From Acidobacteriota bacterium (GTDB lineage: Bacteria > Acidobacteriota > Vicinamibacteria > Vicinamibacterales > UBA2999): DNA of 41,518 nucleotides. Position 1 is the first letter of the stretch; each line of letters starts with the position of its first letter. Shown here in pieces: positions 1-8,564 of the stretch. The translations under genes were made by a program, and so were the position numbers. The stretch is taken from NCBI GenBank assembly GCA_021731165.1, contig JAKFXY010000015.1:1-41518 (forward strand), read 5' to 3'. The notes beneath the pieces are model-generated. The model searched no databases and was not told where the DNA came from. It saw only the letters and a program-made list of their open reading frames with translations.

Positions 1-157
1 CCTTCGCCACCTCGTCATACGGCACGAACTTCGCCCACCCCTTGTCCGCCGCCACCTTCGTCAACGCCGCCGTCAACGTCGTCTTCCCGTGGTCGATGTG
101 CCCGATCGTCCCCACGTTCACATGCGGTTTCGAACGATCAAATTTCTCTTTCGCCAT
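1..157 (-). CDS. tuf: Elongation factor Tu, N-terminal fragment (cut by window edge)
   Basis: This is the first 52 codons of translation elongation factor Tu, the GTPase that delivers aminoacyl-tRNA to the ribosome. Starting from the ATG at 157, the protein reads [20 protein letters not shown] and continues into the P-loop G-H-I-D-H-G-K-T-T, followed by the switch I approach. The gene runs off the left edge, so it is incomplete only because of the window. It is the last gene of a tRNA-Thr/Tyr/Gly/Thr-tuf unit, the arrangement of E. coli tufB. No strong Shine-Dalgarno sequence is visible upstream, and the leader holds two hairpin repeats. Confidence 0.97.
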   Translation of the reverse strand, partial: MAKEKFDRSKPHVNVGTIGHIDHGKTTLTAALTKVAADKGWAKFVPYDEVAK

Positions 158-176
158 ATGCGTGTGCGCTCGACTC

Positions 177-252
177 GTAGAGGCGGGCCTTTAGGCCCGC
201 CTACCAAATTAGCGTTATAGACCCCAGGCGGACCTAAAGGTCCGCCGCTACG
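177..252. repeat. Pair of GTAG-headed hairpin repeats (REP-like doublet)
   Basis: Two hairpins stand in opposite orientation in the leader between tRNA-Thr and tuf. Copy 1 has GTAG at 177-180 and a perfect 10-bp stem (181-190 with 193-202, loop TT). Copy 2 has a 9-bp stem (227-235 with 238-246, loop AA) and its GTAG on the minus strand at 251-248. The GTAG heads face outward, with about 21 nt between the copies. The same core recurs in alr and in the nuo operon. Confidence 0.85.
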
Positions 253-278
253 CGCTTGCTAACCACGTGGCTTGCCTA

Positions 279-305
279 GCCAAAGCTCGCGGCGCGAGCG
301 AAGGC
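279..305 (-). other. GC-rich stem-loop just after tRNA-Thr
   Basis: A perfect 7+1+7 palindrome (285-291 with 293-299) is flanked by outer GCC/GGC pairing. It begins immediately downstream of the encoded CCA of tRNA-Thr(GGT) in the transcript. It could be a processing hairpin between tRNA and tuf mRNA or another dispersed repeat. There is no T-run, so it is not a canonical terminator. Confidence 0.45.
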
Positions 306-381
<76 letters not shown>

Positions 382-389
382 CTCGCTAA

Positions 390-421
390 GTTCCAGGTTC
401 CAAGTTCCAGGTTCGGAGTTC
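390..421. repeat. Heptanucleotide tandem repeat
   Basis: Four and a half copies of a 7-nt unit (GTTCCAG, GTTCCAA, GTTCCAG, GTTCGGA, GTTC) lie between tRNA-Thr and tRNA-Gly. A second 7-nt run (AAAACCC twice, then AGAACC) lies at about 480-499 in the same spacer. No gene is present in 382-504. Confidence 0.75.
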
Positions 422-504
422 ACTCAACGCTACCGGTTCGCTCACCACCCCATCGTTCAAGAGCGCGAACCCGGAACGTAAAACCCAAAACCCAGAACCA
501 TTCA

Positions 505-579
505 TGGAGCGGGAGACGGGGATCGAACCCGCGACCAACAGCTTGGAAGGCTGTGACTCTACCACTGAGTTACTCCCGC
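505..579 (-). tRNA. tRNA-Gly (anticodon TCC)
   Basis: The minus strand gives acceptor GCGGGAG/CTCCCGC, D-arm ACTC/GAGT, an anticodon loop reading CTTCCAA with anticodon TCC, and the T-arm with TTCGATC. The discriminator is T and CCA is encoded at 505-507. It corresponds in position and identity to E. coli glyT in the tufB operon. Confidence 0.96.
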
Positions 580-669
580 CTTCGCGCCTCGCGCGCGTCT
601 TTGGCTCCATCGCATCAAGTACTCTCGCCCGCCTGACCGCAACCCGTTCACCCTACCGACACGTGAGGT

Positions 670-755
670 TGGTGGGGAGGGGAGGGTTCGAACCTCCGTA
701 GCCCGAAGGCGGCAGGTTTACAGCCTGCTGCGATTGACCGCTCTGCCACCTCCCC
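670..755 (-). tRNA. tRNA-Tyr (anticodon GTA)
   Basis: This is an 86-nt class II tRNA on the minus strand. Acceptor GGGGAGG pairs with CCTCCCC, the anticodon loop reads CTGTAAA (anticodon GTA), the variable arm is long (GCCGCCTTCGGGCTAC), and the T-arm has TTCGAAC. Discriminator A and an encoded CCA (670-672) are present. The long variable arm is as expected for bacterial tRNA-Tyr. It corresponds to E. coli tyrU. Confidence 0.97.
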
Positions 756-830
756 AAAAATCTACTGTTCGTGTTTGTGAGCTGTGTCCGTGCGTTGGCG
801 CTTTCCTGTGGACCGAGGCGACCCGGTCGG

Positions 831-907
831 TGGAGCTGGCGGAGGGATTTGAACCCCCGACCGGCTGATTACAAATCAGCTGCTCTACCGGACTGAGCTA
901 CGCCAGC
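831..907 (-). tRNA. tRNA-Thr (anticodon TGT)
   Basis: The minus-strand cloverleaf has acceptor GCTGGCG/CGCCAGC, D-arm GCTC/GAGC, anticodon stem GCTGA/TCAGC with loop TTTGTAA (anticodon TGT), and T-arm with TTCAAAT. Discriminator T and CCA (831-833) are encoded. It is the promoter-proximal tRNA of the cluster, 15 nt below a good -10 box, and matches E. coli thrU. Confidence 0.96.
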
Positions 908-921
908 CAGACAAAGGGCAA

Positions 922-951
922 ATCATAGCACTTCCCATGCCACGCCATCAA
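922..951 (-). promoter_or_regulatory. Sigma70-type promoter for the tRNA-tuf operon
   Basis: On the minus strand, TTGATG (951-946) and TATGAT (927-922) are separated by 18 nt. Initiation would fall near 915, leaving a tRNA 5' leader of about 8 nt. The -35 box overlaps an 18-nt hairpin (CGCCATC/GATGGCG, 943-960, loop AACC). The hairpin could mark the end of the rlmB transcript, but no T-run follows it. Confidence 0.6.
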
Positions 952-962
952 CCGATGGCGAG

Positions 963-1065
963 CCGTAAAGACCAGCCCTACGAACCACGCGAGGTCCGAT
1001 CTTGAGGTCCACCGGAACGCCCGGCTCGCAGTCGCCGTAAAAGACCCGCCCACGGACTACGAACC
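963..1065. repeat. Degenerate direct repeat with CTACGAACC ends
   Basis: Two related stretches occur: GCCGTAAAGACC...CCCTACGAACC (963-986) and GCCGTAAAAGACC...GACTACGAACC (1034-1065). They differ mainly by an 8-nt gap. Read on the minus strand both carry GGTTCGTAG, so the family resembles the GTAG-headed repeats elsewhere in the window. The rlmB stop codon TAG (1059-1057) is part of the second copy. No gene is present in 908-1056. Confidence 0.5.
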
Positions 1066-1803
1066 GTAGGGCGTCCCCTTGCGGGGCGCCACGTGCCGCC
1101 GCTGTCGGACGGCTTCGAACAGCGTCACGCCGGCTGCCACCGAGACGTTCAGGCTCCCGACGTGCCCCTGCATCGGGATGGCGGCAAGGTAGTCGCATTT
1201 CTCCCGGACCAAACGCCGCAGCCCTACATCCTCAGCTCCGAGCACGATAGCCGTCGGGACCCTGAAATCGATTGATTCGTAAGAGGTTATCGCCTCGCCA
1301 GCCAGTCCGACTGTCCAGACCCCGGCCGCCTTCAGTTCCTCAATCGCCCTGGCGATGTTCACAACCTCGGCTATCTTGACGTGGGCAACCGCCCCTGCCG
1401 ACGCCTTGGCGACCACACCTCCGCGGGCAGCCGACCGGCGGCTCTGGACAATCACGCCGTCCACACCGGCGGCATCCGCCGTCCGAAGAATTGCGCCCAT
1501 ATTCTGCGGGTCCTCGATGCCGTCCAACACGACCAGAAGTGGGACTGCCGCCGCGCCCCGCACAAGTTCATCCACGCTGTATTCGATTGCGGTGCCGACA
1601 TCAGCCACTACGCCCTGGTGAAGACCCTGACGGACGTCTCGATCGAGCACCTCGACCGGCACCTTTCGCACGCGCACACCACTCTCGCCGGCCAGCGCGA
1701 GCAGCTGGCGGAGACGCTCGCCGCCACGGTCTCCAACGCGAAGCTCCCGCACGCGGCCGGCGCGCAATGCCTCAAGAACCGGATTGATCCCGTAGATAAT
1801 CAT
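1057..1803 (-). CDS. rlmB: 23S rRNA (guanosine-2'-O-)-methyltransferase RlmB (TrmH/SpoU family)
   Basis: The 248-aa protein is the length of RlmB, which methylates the ribose of a conserved guanosine in the peptidyl-transferase region of 23S rRNA. Residues 1-75 form the substrate-binding domain, beginning IYGINPVLEALRAG. The C-terminal SpoU knot methyltransferase carries motif 1 (DGIEDPQNMGAILRTADAAG), motif 2 (IVLGAEDVGLRRLV) and motif 3 (IPMQGHVGSLNVSVAAGV). The start is the ATG at 1803. It lies downstream of gltX, as in Bacillus, where rlmB/yacO follows gltX-cysE-cysS. The last residues (GTPYGS) and the stop codon fall in a degenerate repeat, so the native C-terminus may have been altered by a few codons. 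Confidence 0.95.
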   Translation of the reverse strand: MIIYGINPVLEALRAGRVRELRVGDRGGERLRQLLALAGESGVRVRKVPVEVLDRDVRQGLHQGVVADVGTAIEYSVDELVRGAAAVPLLVVLDGIEDPQNMGAILRTADAAGVDGVIVQSRRSAARGGVVAKASAGAVAHVKIAEVVNIARAIEELKAAGVWTVGLAGEAITSYESIDFRVPTAIVLGAEDVGLRRLVREKCDYLAAIPMQGHVGSLNVSVAAGVTLFEAVRQRRHVAPRKGTPYGS

Positions 1804-1822
1804 GAGTCTTGTCGGCGCCTCG

Positions 1823-1848
1823 TGAAGGGCAACCCTTCAGCCTTTTTC
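1823..1848 (+). other. Terminator-like stem-loop facing the plus strand
   Basis: A 7-bp stem (TGAAGGG at 1823-1829 with CCCTTCA at 1833-1839, loop CAA) is followed on the plus strand by GCCTTTTTC. Both neighbouring genes are on the minus strand, so as a rho-independent terminator it would stop antisense transcription. On the minus strand the A-run precedes the hairpin and the element would be a plain stem-loop ahead of rlmB. A second hairpin (1862-1880, ATGGGCC/GGCCCAT) spans the gltX stop codon. Confidence 0.4.
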
Positions 1849-1869
1849 ACGACACCACAGAATGGGCCC

Positions 1870-3363
1870 TCACGGCCCATCAACCGCCGCTAGGAAGAGC
1901 CCAGCCCGCTCGGCCGCACTCGGAACTCTCACCATCCCCGACGAGGCGAGCATCGCTCCCCGCTCGATGGCGGGCACCGCGAGGTCGAGCTCGAGTCCCT
2001 CGGCCTCGCCCGTGAGCGCCAGGCGAATTGGGTGAAATAGCGCTTTCCCCTTCTGCCCCGTCTTCTCGCGCACACGCGCAGCCATCGCACGAAACGCTTC
2101 TCGATCGATCAGTGGAGGACGTCCTTCAAGCTCCGACGCCAAGGCATCGAGCACCGGGCGCACCGCGATGGCCTCTGCGCGAATCACAGCATCCTCGAGC
2201 GCACGGGATGCTGAATAGTCAAATAGAAACCTGAGCCGCGCCGGCACTTGGTCAAGCCGATCAACGGACGCCGCGGCGAGCGGCACGACGGACTCAAGAT
2301 ACATTCGGTCCGCTTCTCCCGGCTGCAAAGCCCATCCCTCCCGCTGAAGGAAAGGCAGACACAGACCAGCCAATCGCGCCGGATCGGCGGCTTTCAGGTA
2401 GTGACGATTCACCCACGCCAGCTTCTCGACGTCGAACACGCCCGCGCTCCTCCCGACGTCCTCGAGCCTGAAACGGCGGGCGAGCTCTTCCAGCGGCAGC
2501 AGCTCCTCCCCCTCGCCGGGCGACCAGCCAAGCAACGCCAGGTAGTTGGCCAATGCCTCCGGGAGGTAGCCGCGCTCGCGGAACTCGGAGACGGACGTAG
2601 CGCCGTGGCGCTTCGAGAGCTTCGAGTGATCGGGGCCAAGCACCATCGACACGTGCGCAAACAACGGCGGCGTCCATCCGAATGCCTCATACAGCAGGAG
2701 CTGTCGGGGCGTGTTGGAGACGTGATCCTCCCCGCGGATCACATGCGTGATCGCCATCAGCGCGTCGTCAACGACGACGGCAAAGTTGTAGGCAGGAACA
2801 CCATCCGATCGCAGCAGGACCGGATCACCAATAACTTCAGTATTGAACCGTACCTCGCCTCTCACGACGTCGGTGAAGACGACGTCTCGATCGGGGGGGA
2901 TGCGAAACCGAATGACGGCCGGTTCGCCGTTCTCAATGCGGCGTCGTGCTTCGTCCTTGGGAATGTCGCGGCAACGGCCACCGTACTTCGGCGGCTGACC
3001 GGCCCGAAGGGTGTGGTAGCGCTCCATCTCGAGCTGCTCCTCGGAACAGAAGCAGCGGTACGCCAGGCCGCGGGACATCAGCTCCACGGCGTGCGCGCGG
3101 TAGATGTGGAGGCGCTCGGACTGGAAGTACGGCCCGTACTCGCCGCCGGTGTCTACGCCTTCGTTCCAGTTGAGCCCCAGCCAGCGCATGTCCTCCAGCG
3201 CCGACTGCGCCGCTTCCTTCGTGGACCGTGCGAAGTCGGTGTCCTCGATGCGCAGAATGAACGTGCCGCCGGCCCCGCGCGCCAGCAGCCAGTTAAATAG
3301 CGCCGTACGGGCATTGCCCACGTGCAACTGGCCTGTGGGGCTGGGTGCGAAGCGGACTCTCAT
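1870..3363 (-). CDS. gltX: Glutamyl-tRNA synthetase
   Basis: This class I synthetase charges tRNA-Glu and, if non-discriminating, possibly also tRNA-Gln. The ATG at 3363 gives a 497-aa protein starting MRVRFAPSPTGQLHVGNART, which carries the HIGH-type motif (HVGN). The zinc-site pattern C-F-C ... Y-G-G-R-C lies near residues 103-130, and the KMSKS-type loop reads KLSKR. The C-terminal anticodon-binding helices run to the end. An in-frame ATG at 3381 would add six residues, but it lies in tandem-repeat DNA and the family starts at MRVRF. The gene sits between ispDF and rlmB, the Bacillus order. Confidence 0.97.
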   Translation of the reverse strand: MRVRFAPSPTGQLHVGNARTALFNWLLARGAGGTFILRIEDTDFARSTKEAAQSALEDMRWLGLNWNEGVDTGGEYGPYFQSERLHIYRAHAVELMSRGLAYRCFCSEEQLEMERYHTLRAGQPPKYGGRCRDIPKDEARRRIENGEPAVIRFRIPPDRDVVFTDVVRGEVRFNTEVIGDPVLLRSDGVPAYNFAVVVDDALMAITHVIRGEDHVSNTPRQLLLYEAFGWTPPLFAHVSMVLGPDHSKLSKRHGATSVSEFRERGYLPEALANYLALLGWSPGEGEELLPLEELARRFRLEDVGRSAGVFDVEKLAWVNRHYLKAADPARLAGLCLPFLQREGWALQPGEADRMYLESVVPLAAASVDRLDQVPARLRFLFDYSASRALEDAVIRAEAIAVRPVLDALASELEGRPPLIDREAFRAMAARVREKTGQKGKALFHPIRLALTGEAEGLELDLAVPAIERGAMLASSGMVRVPSAAERAGLFLAAVDGP

Positions 3364-3364
3364 C

Positions 3365-3411
3365 ACAAGGTCAAGGGTCAAAGGTCAGGATCAAAGGGCC
3401 AAGGTCAAAGG
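3365..3411. repeat. Imperfect heptanucleotide tandem repeat upstream of gltX
   Basis: Six to seven imperfect copies of a 7-nt unit of the type AAAGGTC (CAAGGTC, AAGGGTC, AAAGGTC, a 6-nt variant, AAAGGGC, CAAGGTC) occupy the ispDF-gltX junction, where the gltX ribosome-binding site would be. They create a spurious upstream in-frame ATG at 3381. Nothing else is seen in 3412-3457. Confidence 0.65.
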
Positions 3412-3457
3412 CGGTTCGGGGGAGACTCATCGGTCGATCCGACCCTTGCCCATTGAC

Positions 3458-4618
3458 CTACACATGCGCGATCAAGGCCACTGCGTGAACAGCGACCGCC
3501 TCGCCGCCGCCCGTGGCGCCGACGCCTTCGTTGGTTTTTCCCTTCACGCTGACTTGCCCAGGCGCGATGCCGATGGCACGCGCTACATTGCCGCGAATCG
3601 CCTCGACGTGCGGCAACAACTTTGGTCGCTCGGCAATAACCACGACATCGACATTGACCACGTTATAGCCAGCCTCACGAACTATTCCCGCCGCATGGGC
3701 GAGCATCGCGATGCTGTTCGCGTCCTTCCAGGCCGGGTCGGTGTCGGGAAAATGGCGGCCGATGTCTCCCGCGCAGGCGGCACCGAGGATAGCGTCGGTC
3801 AGAGCATGGCACACGGCGTCCGCGTCCGAGTGGCCCAGCAGTCCCTTCTCGAACGGAATCGTCACTCCGCCAAGAATCAGCGGGCGGCCCGCCACCAGGC
3901 GGTGAAGGTCGTAGCCGTTCCCGATGCGCAGTCCCGCGCCGCCACCGCGCTGCGCCATCAAGGCTTCCGCCATCTCGAGGTCCTCTGGTGTCGTGATTTT
4001 GATGTTGCGCGGATCGCCGTCCACGAGAGTCACCGGATGACCAGCCTGCTCCGCCAGCATGGCCTCATCCGTCGCCTCCGCGTGCCCGGTTGCCAGCGCG
4101 AGCGCATCGCGAAGCACGCTGGTCCTGAACGCCTGGGGCGTTTGCGCGAGAAAGACCTCCCCACGCGGGAGGGTGCCGACGATCACGCGATTCGCGTTCC
4201 CGCGTTTGACGGTATCCGTGGCCGGCAGAGCTGCGATGGCAGCGCCATACGCAACCGCCGCGTCGATAGTCCGCTCGATGAGTTCGCCGCTGACAAACGG
4301 ACGTGCGGCGTCGTGGATGATCACGACATCCGCGCGGGACGCCACGCGAGCAAACGCCCTGGCCACCGAGTCCTGGCGCCGGGCGCCCCCCTCGACGACG
4401 ACAGTAGGTTTGCCGGCGGCGGCAAGGTACGTCGGCGGATCCGCCACCATGTCCGCCGGCAGCGCGACGACAAGTTCGGAAACACGCGAACTGCCGGCCA
4501 ATGCCTCCACCGAGTGTCGGAGAATGGGTTTGCCACAGAGGGCCAGAAACTGCTTCGGCCCGGCGGTGCCGAAGCGGGCGCCCCGCCCGCCGGCGGCGAT
4601 AATCGCGGAAACGTGCAC
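3458..4618 (-). CDS. ispDF: Bifunctional IspD-IspF (MEP cytidylyltransferase / MEcPP synthase)
   Basis: This 386-aa fusion covers two non-consecutive steps of the MEP isoprenoid pathway. Residues 1-225 are IspD, with the nucleotide-binding start SAIIAAGGRGARFGTAGPKQ, the VVIHDAARPFVS stretch and the ITTPEDLEMAEALM end. Residues 231-386 are IspF, with the metal ligands in GYDLHR, the GHSDADAVCHALTDAILGA motif, FPDTDPAWK, and KGKTNEGVGATGGGEA. The link between the domains is short (MAQRGGGAGLR). The start is the ATG at 4618, 13 nt below the upstream gene. IspE, which acts between these two activities, is in the same window at 15709. Confidence 0.97.
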   Translation of the reverse strand: MHVSAIIAAGGRGARFGTAGPKQFLALCGKPILRHSVEALAGSSRVSELVVALPADMVADPPTYLAAAGKPTVVVEGGARRQDSVARAFARVASRADVVIIHDAARPFVSGELIERTIDAAVAYGAAIAALPATDTVKRGNANRVIVGTLPRGEVFLAQTPQAFRTSVLRDALALATGHAEATDEAMLAEQAGHPVTLVDGDPRNIKITTPEDLEMAEALMAQRGGGAGLRIGNGYDLHRLVAGRPLILGGVTIPFEKGLLGHSDADAVCHALTDAILGAACAGDIGRHFPDTDPAWKDANSIAMLAHAAGIVREAGYNVVNVDVVVIAERPKLLPHVEAIRGNVARAIGIAPGQVSVKGKTNEGVGATGGGEAVAVHAVALIAHV

Positions 4619-4631
4619 GGTCCTGGCGATC

Positions 4632-5270
4632 TTACCCGACGTGCCGGCCCTCTTCGCGCGCGCCCGTATAGTCGGCCATTCGCTGCGCCGTCATTTCCAC
4701 CACCCGCTCGAGACGCCGCGAGTCAATTTCACGAGGCGCGAACACGACGACGAGCGCCCGTGTGGTCGCGGTGGTCACCATCGTCCGCGCCGAATCGGAC
4801 GTCGGGTTGCCAAAGGGGCCCTCGCTGTCGGCCAGCGCGATACGCCCACCGACGTTGACCTCATCTTTTCGAATACCTGGGTACGACTCGCCGGGACGGC
4901 CAAGACGGAGCACGACGTCTCCGTGAATGCGATTCGCGTCGTACAGCCCGTACGGGAGCTGCGACTCCAGCGAACACCAGTTGCAGACATCGACCAGCGA
5001 GTTGATCCGCGGAAGCGACTCGCCCTTCATCACGCGACGAAGGAGCGCCTCCGACGAGGGACGACGCCTGGTGGGATCGAGACCCACACGCTTGTACATC
5101 GTCCGGACGGCAGAGATCTCCTCCGGTGGGCGTACACGCACCGAGGCCTCGGCCGCCGCGAGAGGACCGTCCATGCGAGCGTCGCGCTCCACGACCGTCG
5201 CCCCGTCGAGCCAGAGCCACGCGGGGCCGACGATCAACGCGAGGTCAGGCGCGAGCGTGAGGATCGACAT
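4632..5270 (-). CDS. B3/B4 tRNA-binding-domain protein
   Basis: The ATG at 5270 gives 212 aa. The core (MYKRVGLDPTRRRPSSEALL, then INSLVDVCNWCSLESQLPYG, then LGRPGESYPGIRK and the GPFGNPTSDSARTMVT stretch) matches stand-alone proteins with the B3/B4 domain of phenylalanyl-tRNA synthetase beta chain. In PheRS this domain carries the editing site. Stand-alone family members are thought to act on mischarged tRNA or amino-acid substrates, but the function here is not known. The start overlaps the 3' end of plsC by 26 nt, and the gene is followed by ispDF at 13 nt, so it is cotranscribed. A longer frame to 5363 lies inside plsC and is rejected. Confidence 0.85.
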   Translation of the reverse strand: MSILTLAPDLALIVGPAWLWLDGATVVERDARMDGPLAAAEASVRVRPPEEISAVRTMYKRVGLDPTRRRPSSEALLRRVMKGESLPRINSLVDVCNWCSLESQLPYGLYDANRIHGDVVLRLGRPGESYPGIRKDEVNVGGRIALADSEGPFGNPTSDSARTMVTTATTRALVVVFAPREIDSRRLERVVEMTAQRMADYTGAREEGRHVG

Positions 5271-5919
5271 CCGATTCCGCCTCGGGAGCCACGATCTGCC
5301 TGATGCGCTCGCCAAACGCCTTCGGGTCGGTCCCAGCGAGCTCAGTGGTGTCGAGGGGTGCATGCACGACCAGGCGTACGTCGCCAGGATAGGTCGCGAG
5401 GCGTCCCTTCAGCATGATGTGCCGGCTGCCCACCACTGAGAGCGGCACAACCGGCAACCCTGCCTCGAGAGCGAGATAGAAACTCCCGCCCTTGAACCGC
5501 GCTACGCGTCCGTCGCGGCTGCGCGTCCCCTCGGGAAAGACAATGAGCGAGAGCCCGGCCGATGTGAGGCGCGAAGCCCAGCCGAAGATTTTCGAGCGGT
5601 CCGGCCGGCTCCGGTCCACGAGCATGTGGCCCGTGCGGCGCAAATGCCACCCGAGAAAGGGGAAGTGTCCGAGCGAATCCTTGGCGATGATGCGCAGCTG
5701 GTACGGCAGCGCCCAGAACAGAATCGGAATGTCGTAGATGCTCTGGTGATTCGAAACGAACACGTAGGTGCGCCCAGGCACGAGCTGCTCGAGGCCCGAC
5801 ACGTGCACCCGGACTCCCGTCGTGGCCAGAATGAGCCGCGACCAGGTACGCGCGCACCAATGCGCGAAGTAGCCGCGTTTCTCGAAGAGACTCGAGGCGA
5901 GCGAAAGCGTCCCGAGCAC
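5245..5919 (-). CDS. plsC: 1-acyl-sn-glycerol-3-phosphate acyltransferase (PlsC family)
   Basis: The protein makes phosphatidic acid from lysophosphatidic acid at the inner membrane. The visible 224 aa carry block I NHQSIYDIP (NHxxxxD), the IIAKDSLGHFPFLGW stretch, block III FPEGTRSRDG, and block IV VVPLSVVGS. The GTG at 5919 is the first conventional start. However, the frame stays open upstream and encodes a hydrophobic helix (WWRTVFFLIPAISLYTIVLG) typical of the PlsC N-terminus. No ATG, GTG or TTG precedes that helix, so a CTG near 5949 or an ATT at 5985 (behind GGAAAG) may be used. The 3' end overlaps the B3/B4 gene. Confidence 0.92.
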   Translation of the reverse strand: MLGTLSLASSLFEKRGYFAHWCARTWSRLILATTGVRVHVSGLEQLVPGRTYVFVSNHQSIYDIPILFWALPYQLRIIAKDSLGHFPFLGWHLRRTGHMLVDRSRPDRSKIFGWASRLTSAGLSLIVFPEGTRSRDGRVARFKGGSFYLALEAGLPVVPLSVVGSRHIMLKGRLATYPGDVRLVVHAPLDTTELAGTDPKAFGERIRQIVAPEAESDVDPHARA

Positions 5920-5989
5920 GATCGTGTACAGGCTGATCGCAGGGATCAGGAAAAAGACCGTCCGCCACCAGTGAAAGGGAGGAATCGAA

Positions 5990-7066
5990 CTACTTTCCGG
6001 CCGCGGCCGGCGACGGAGCGGGCTGACGCGGCCGCACCTCCACCGCCACGGCCGCCGGCACCGCCGCCTGCGCGGCTTGCGCGGAGTCGATGAAGCGGCC
6101 GAAGATCATCTTGCCCGCCGTGGTCTGCAACACGCTCGTGACGACCACGTCGATCGTCTTGCCCATCATCTTTCGGGCGTTGTCCACCACGACCATCGTA
6201 CCGTCATCGAGATAGGCAACGCCCTGGTTGTATTCCTTGCCTTCCTTGAGGATGAAGACCTTCATGAGCTCCCCCGGCAGCACCACCGGCTTGAGGGAGT
6301 TCGCGAGCTCATTGATGTTGAGGACTTCGATGCCGCGCAGCTGGGCCACCTTGTTCAGGTTGAAGTCGTTGGTGACGATTTTTCCCTGAAGCGTGCGCGC
6401 CAGCTCGATCAGCTTGAGATCGACCTCGCGCACCTCGGGGAAGTCCACTTCGGAAATCATGACGTCCAGGCCGGACATCTTCTGGATCTTCTGGAGGATG
6501 TCGAGCCCGCGGCGCCCGCGGTTGCGCTTCATCGAGTCCGACGAGTCCGCGACGAGCTGCAGCTCCTTGAGGACGAACTGCGGAATGACAAGTGTCCCGT
6601 CCATGAAGCCGGTCTCGCAGATATCCGCAATGCGTCCGTCGATGATGACACTGGTATCCAACACCCGGTAGCGCCGACTCGGGCCCGAGACACGGAACAG
6701 GCCGATCAGGCGGGCCGGTTCCAGCCACTCCCCCTTCCGCGCGCCCATGACGATGCCGAGGTACGGAAGGCCGAGCAGAATGAGGCTGTGGAGAAACACC
6801 ACACGGCCGTCCCCAAGGTTGGCCCAGTAGAGCGCGGCGCCAATCGTCTTGGCCGCCGCGAGGCCAATCGCCCCGCCGAGCAGCGCCCCGAACAGATGCG
6901 GGACCGAGACGTCCCTGCTCCGGATCTCGAGCGCGACGAACAGGCCGGCCATGACGATCCCAAACACCACGTTGAGAATCGGATCTCCGGCAATCGGGCG
7001 AAGCTGGTAGGAGGAATAGCCGACGGCCGCGACGAAGAGGACGCGGGCGACAACAAACCAAGCCAT
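5990..7066 (-). CDS. PIN/TRAM-domain membrane protein (YacL family)
   Basis: The ATG at 7066 gives 358 aa. About four hydrophobic segments occupy residues 1-110 ([71 protein letters not shown]). A PIN nuclease domain follows, with acidic residues in [15 protein letters not shown] and [17 protein letters not shown]-like RNA-binding segment ([20 protein letters not shown]) ends the conserved part, and a Pro/Ala-rich tail closes the protein. This is the YacL architecture of Firmicutes and Actinobacteria. It lies directly downstream of radA (36 nt), as in Bacillus, where disA intervenes. A role in membrane-associated RNA cleavage is inferred from the domains. Confidence 0.92.
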   Translation of the reverse strand: MAWFVVARVLFVAAVGYSSYQLRPIAGDPILNVVFGIVMAGLFVALEIRSRDVSVPHLFGALLGGAIGLAAAKTIGAALYWANLGDGRVVFLHSLILLGLPYLGIVMGARKGEWLEPARLIGLFRVSGPSRRYRVLDTSVIIDGRIADICETGFMDGTLVIPQFVLKELQLVADSSDSMKRNRGRRGLDILQKIQKMSGLDVMISEVDFPEVREVDLKLIELARTLQGKIVTNDFNLNKVAQLRGIEVLNINELANSLKPVVLPGELMKVFILKEGKEYNQGVAYLDDGTMVVVDNARKMMGKTIDVVVTSVLQTTAGKMIFGRFIDSAQAAQAAVPAAVAVEVRPRQPAPSPAAAGK

Positions 7067-7101
7067 GAGTGGGTGAACCTTAGAGCCCCACGACAATAAA
7101 A

Positions 7102-8547
7102 TCAAGCGATCAACTGATCGAGGGCCTCCCCAAGGGTCCTTACCCCGACCAGCTCGCAACCACCTCCGACACCGGGCTTCGGCGATCCCGTCTCTCCGGC
7201 GGCGATGGCGGCATCAGTTGGGTCCACATTGGTAGCGGGCATCACCAGTCGGGTAAATCCCATCTGGACCGCCTCGCGCACGCGAAGGGCGGCCTGCGGG
7301 ACGCCACGGATCTCTCCGCTCAACCCGACCTCCCCGAAGATCGCAGTGGCCGGCGCCAGCGCTCTGTTCCGAACGCTCGATGCCACGGCCGCCAGCACGC
7401 TCAGGTCAGCAGCCGGCTCTTCCACGGTCATGCCGCCGGCGACATTCACGTATACGTCGTCGCCGGCAAGGTTCAAGCCCGCGCGCTTCTCCAGCACCGC
7501 GAGCAGGAGGGAGAGGCGATTCTGGTCGATGCCAATCGCCATGCGCCGCGCACTGCCGTACGTGCTCGTGCTGACGAGCGCCTGCACTTCGACGAGGATT
7601 GGACGCGCTCCTTCGACCGAGCAGAGTACGGCGGACCCCGGAGTCCCTGACGCACGCTCGGACAGAAACAGCTGAGATGGGTTCGGCACCGGCCGAAGGC
7701 CAGCTCCGGTCATCTCGAACACGCCTAGCTCACTCACCGCGCCGAACCGGTTCTTCACGGCCCGCACCACGCGGTGCGAATGGTGCCGCTCACCCTCGAA
7801 GTACAAGACCGTGTCCACGACGTGCTCGAGTACCTTGGGGCCGGCGAGGCTGCCGTCCTTCGTCACGTGTCCCACGAGCACGGTGGGGATGTTCTGTCCC
7901 TTGGCCGCGAACAGGAATTGCGTGGCGGCCTCGCGTACCTGGCCGATGCTGCCAGGAGCCGACTGGAACTTGTTCGACCAGACGGTCTGCACCGAATCGA
8001 TGATCACGAGCGACGGCTTGAGTCGTGCAATCTCCTCGAGGATGCGCTCCACGCACGTCTCGGAGAGGAGATACAGCCGAGCGACGCCGACGCCGAGCCG
8101 GTCGCCACGGCTCTTGATCTGGTGCTCCGATTCCTCCGCGGACGCGTAGAGAACGGGACCAACGGCACGGGCGAAGTGTGCGGCCGCCTGCAGCAGCAGC
8201 GTGGACTTGCCGATGCCAGGCTCTCCACCAAGCAGGACGAGCGAGCCCGGGACGATCCCACCACCCAACACGCGATCGAACTCGTCGATCCCTGTTGAGA
8301 GCCGCGGGGCATCGGCCGTGTCGATATCCGCGTACAACTTCGCTGCGCCACCTGCGCCGAACTGCGCGTACCGATTCTGAGCGCCGCCCGCGATGCCACC
8401 AGACATGCCTGCCACCGAGGCCGCCGGGTCCGTGGCGCGCTCCTCGACGAGCGAGTTCCACGCGCCGCAGTCCGCGCAGCGCCCAAGCCACTTCGGCGAC
8501 TGCGCACCGCATTCCTGACAGACGAAAACGACTTTCGGCGGCTTCAT
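7102..8547 (-). CDS. radA: DNA repair protein RadA (Sms)
   Basis: RadA is a RecA-like ATPase that drives branch migration of recombination intermediates. The 481-aa protein opens with the zinc finger C-Q-E-C ... C-A-D-C (residues 10-27). It then has Walker [11 protein letters not shown], Walker [13 protein letters not shown], and the RadA signature KNRFG ([16 protein letters not shown]). It ends in the Lon-protease-like domain ([20 protein letters not shown] ... [13 protein letters not shown]). The start is the ATG at 8547. Its neighbours alr, dnaB and yacL make a tight replication/repair block. Confidence 0.97.
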   Translation of the reverse strand: MKPPKVVFVCQECGAQSPKWLGRCADCGAWNSLVEERATDPAASVAGMSGGIAGGAQNRYAQFGAGGAAKLYADIDTADAPRLSTGIDEFDRVLGGGIVPGSLVLLGGEPGIGKSTLLLQAAAHFARAVGPVLYASAEESEHQIKSRGDRLGVGVARLYLLSETCVERILEEIARLKPSLVIIDSVQTVWSNKFQSAPGSIGQVREAATQFLFAAKGQNIPTVLVGHVTKDGSLAGPKVLEHVVDTVLYFEGERHHSHRVVRAVKNRFGAVSELGVFEMTGAGLRPVPNPSQLFLSERASGTPGSAVLCSVEGARPILVEVQALVSTSTYGSARRMAIGIDQNRLSLLLAVLEKRAGLNLAGDDVYVNVAGGMTVEEPAADLSVLAAVASSVRNRALAPATAIFGEVGLSGEIRGVPQAALRVREAVQMGFTRLVMPATNVDPTDAAIAAGETGSPKPGVGGGCELVGVRTLGEALDQLIA

Positions 8548-8564
8548 GACTCAGGAACGCCGCG

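Noticed and set aside
1-157. Truncated tuf pseudogene
   Set aside because: The frame is intact up to the window edge, so the truncation is only the boundary.
177-252. Rho-independent terminators separating tRNA-Thr from tuf
   Set aside because: The hairpins lack a following T-run on either strand and match the dispersed repeat family.
3104-4858. A 584-residue plus-strand frame
   Set aside because: It lies opposite ispDF and the ends of gltX and the B3/B4 gene, has no domain sense and is Arg-rich, as expected of a shadow frame.
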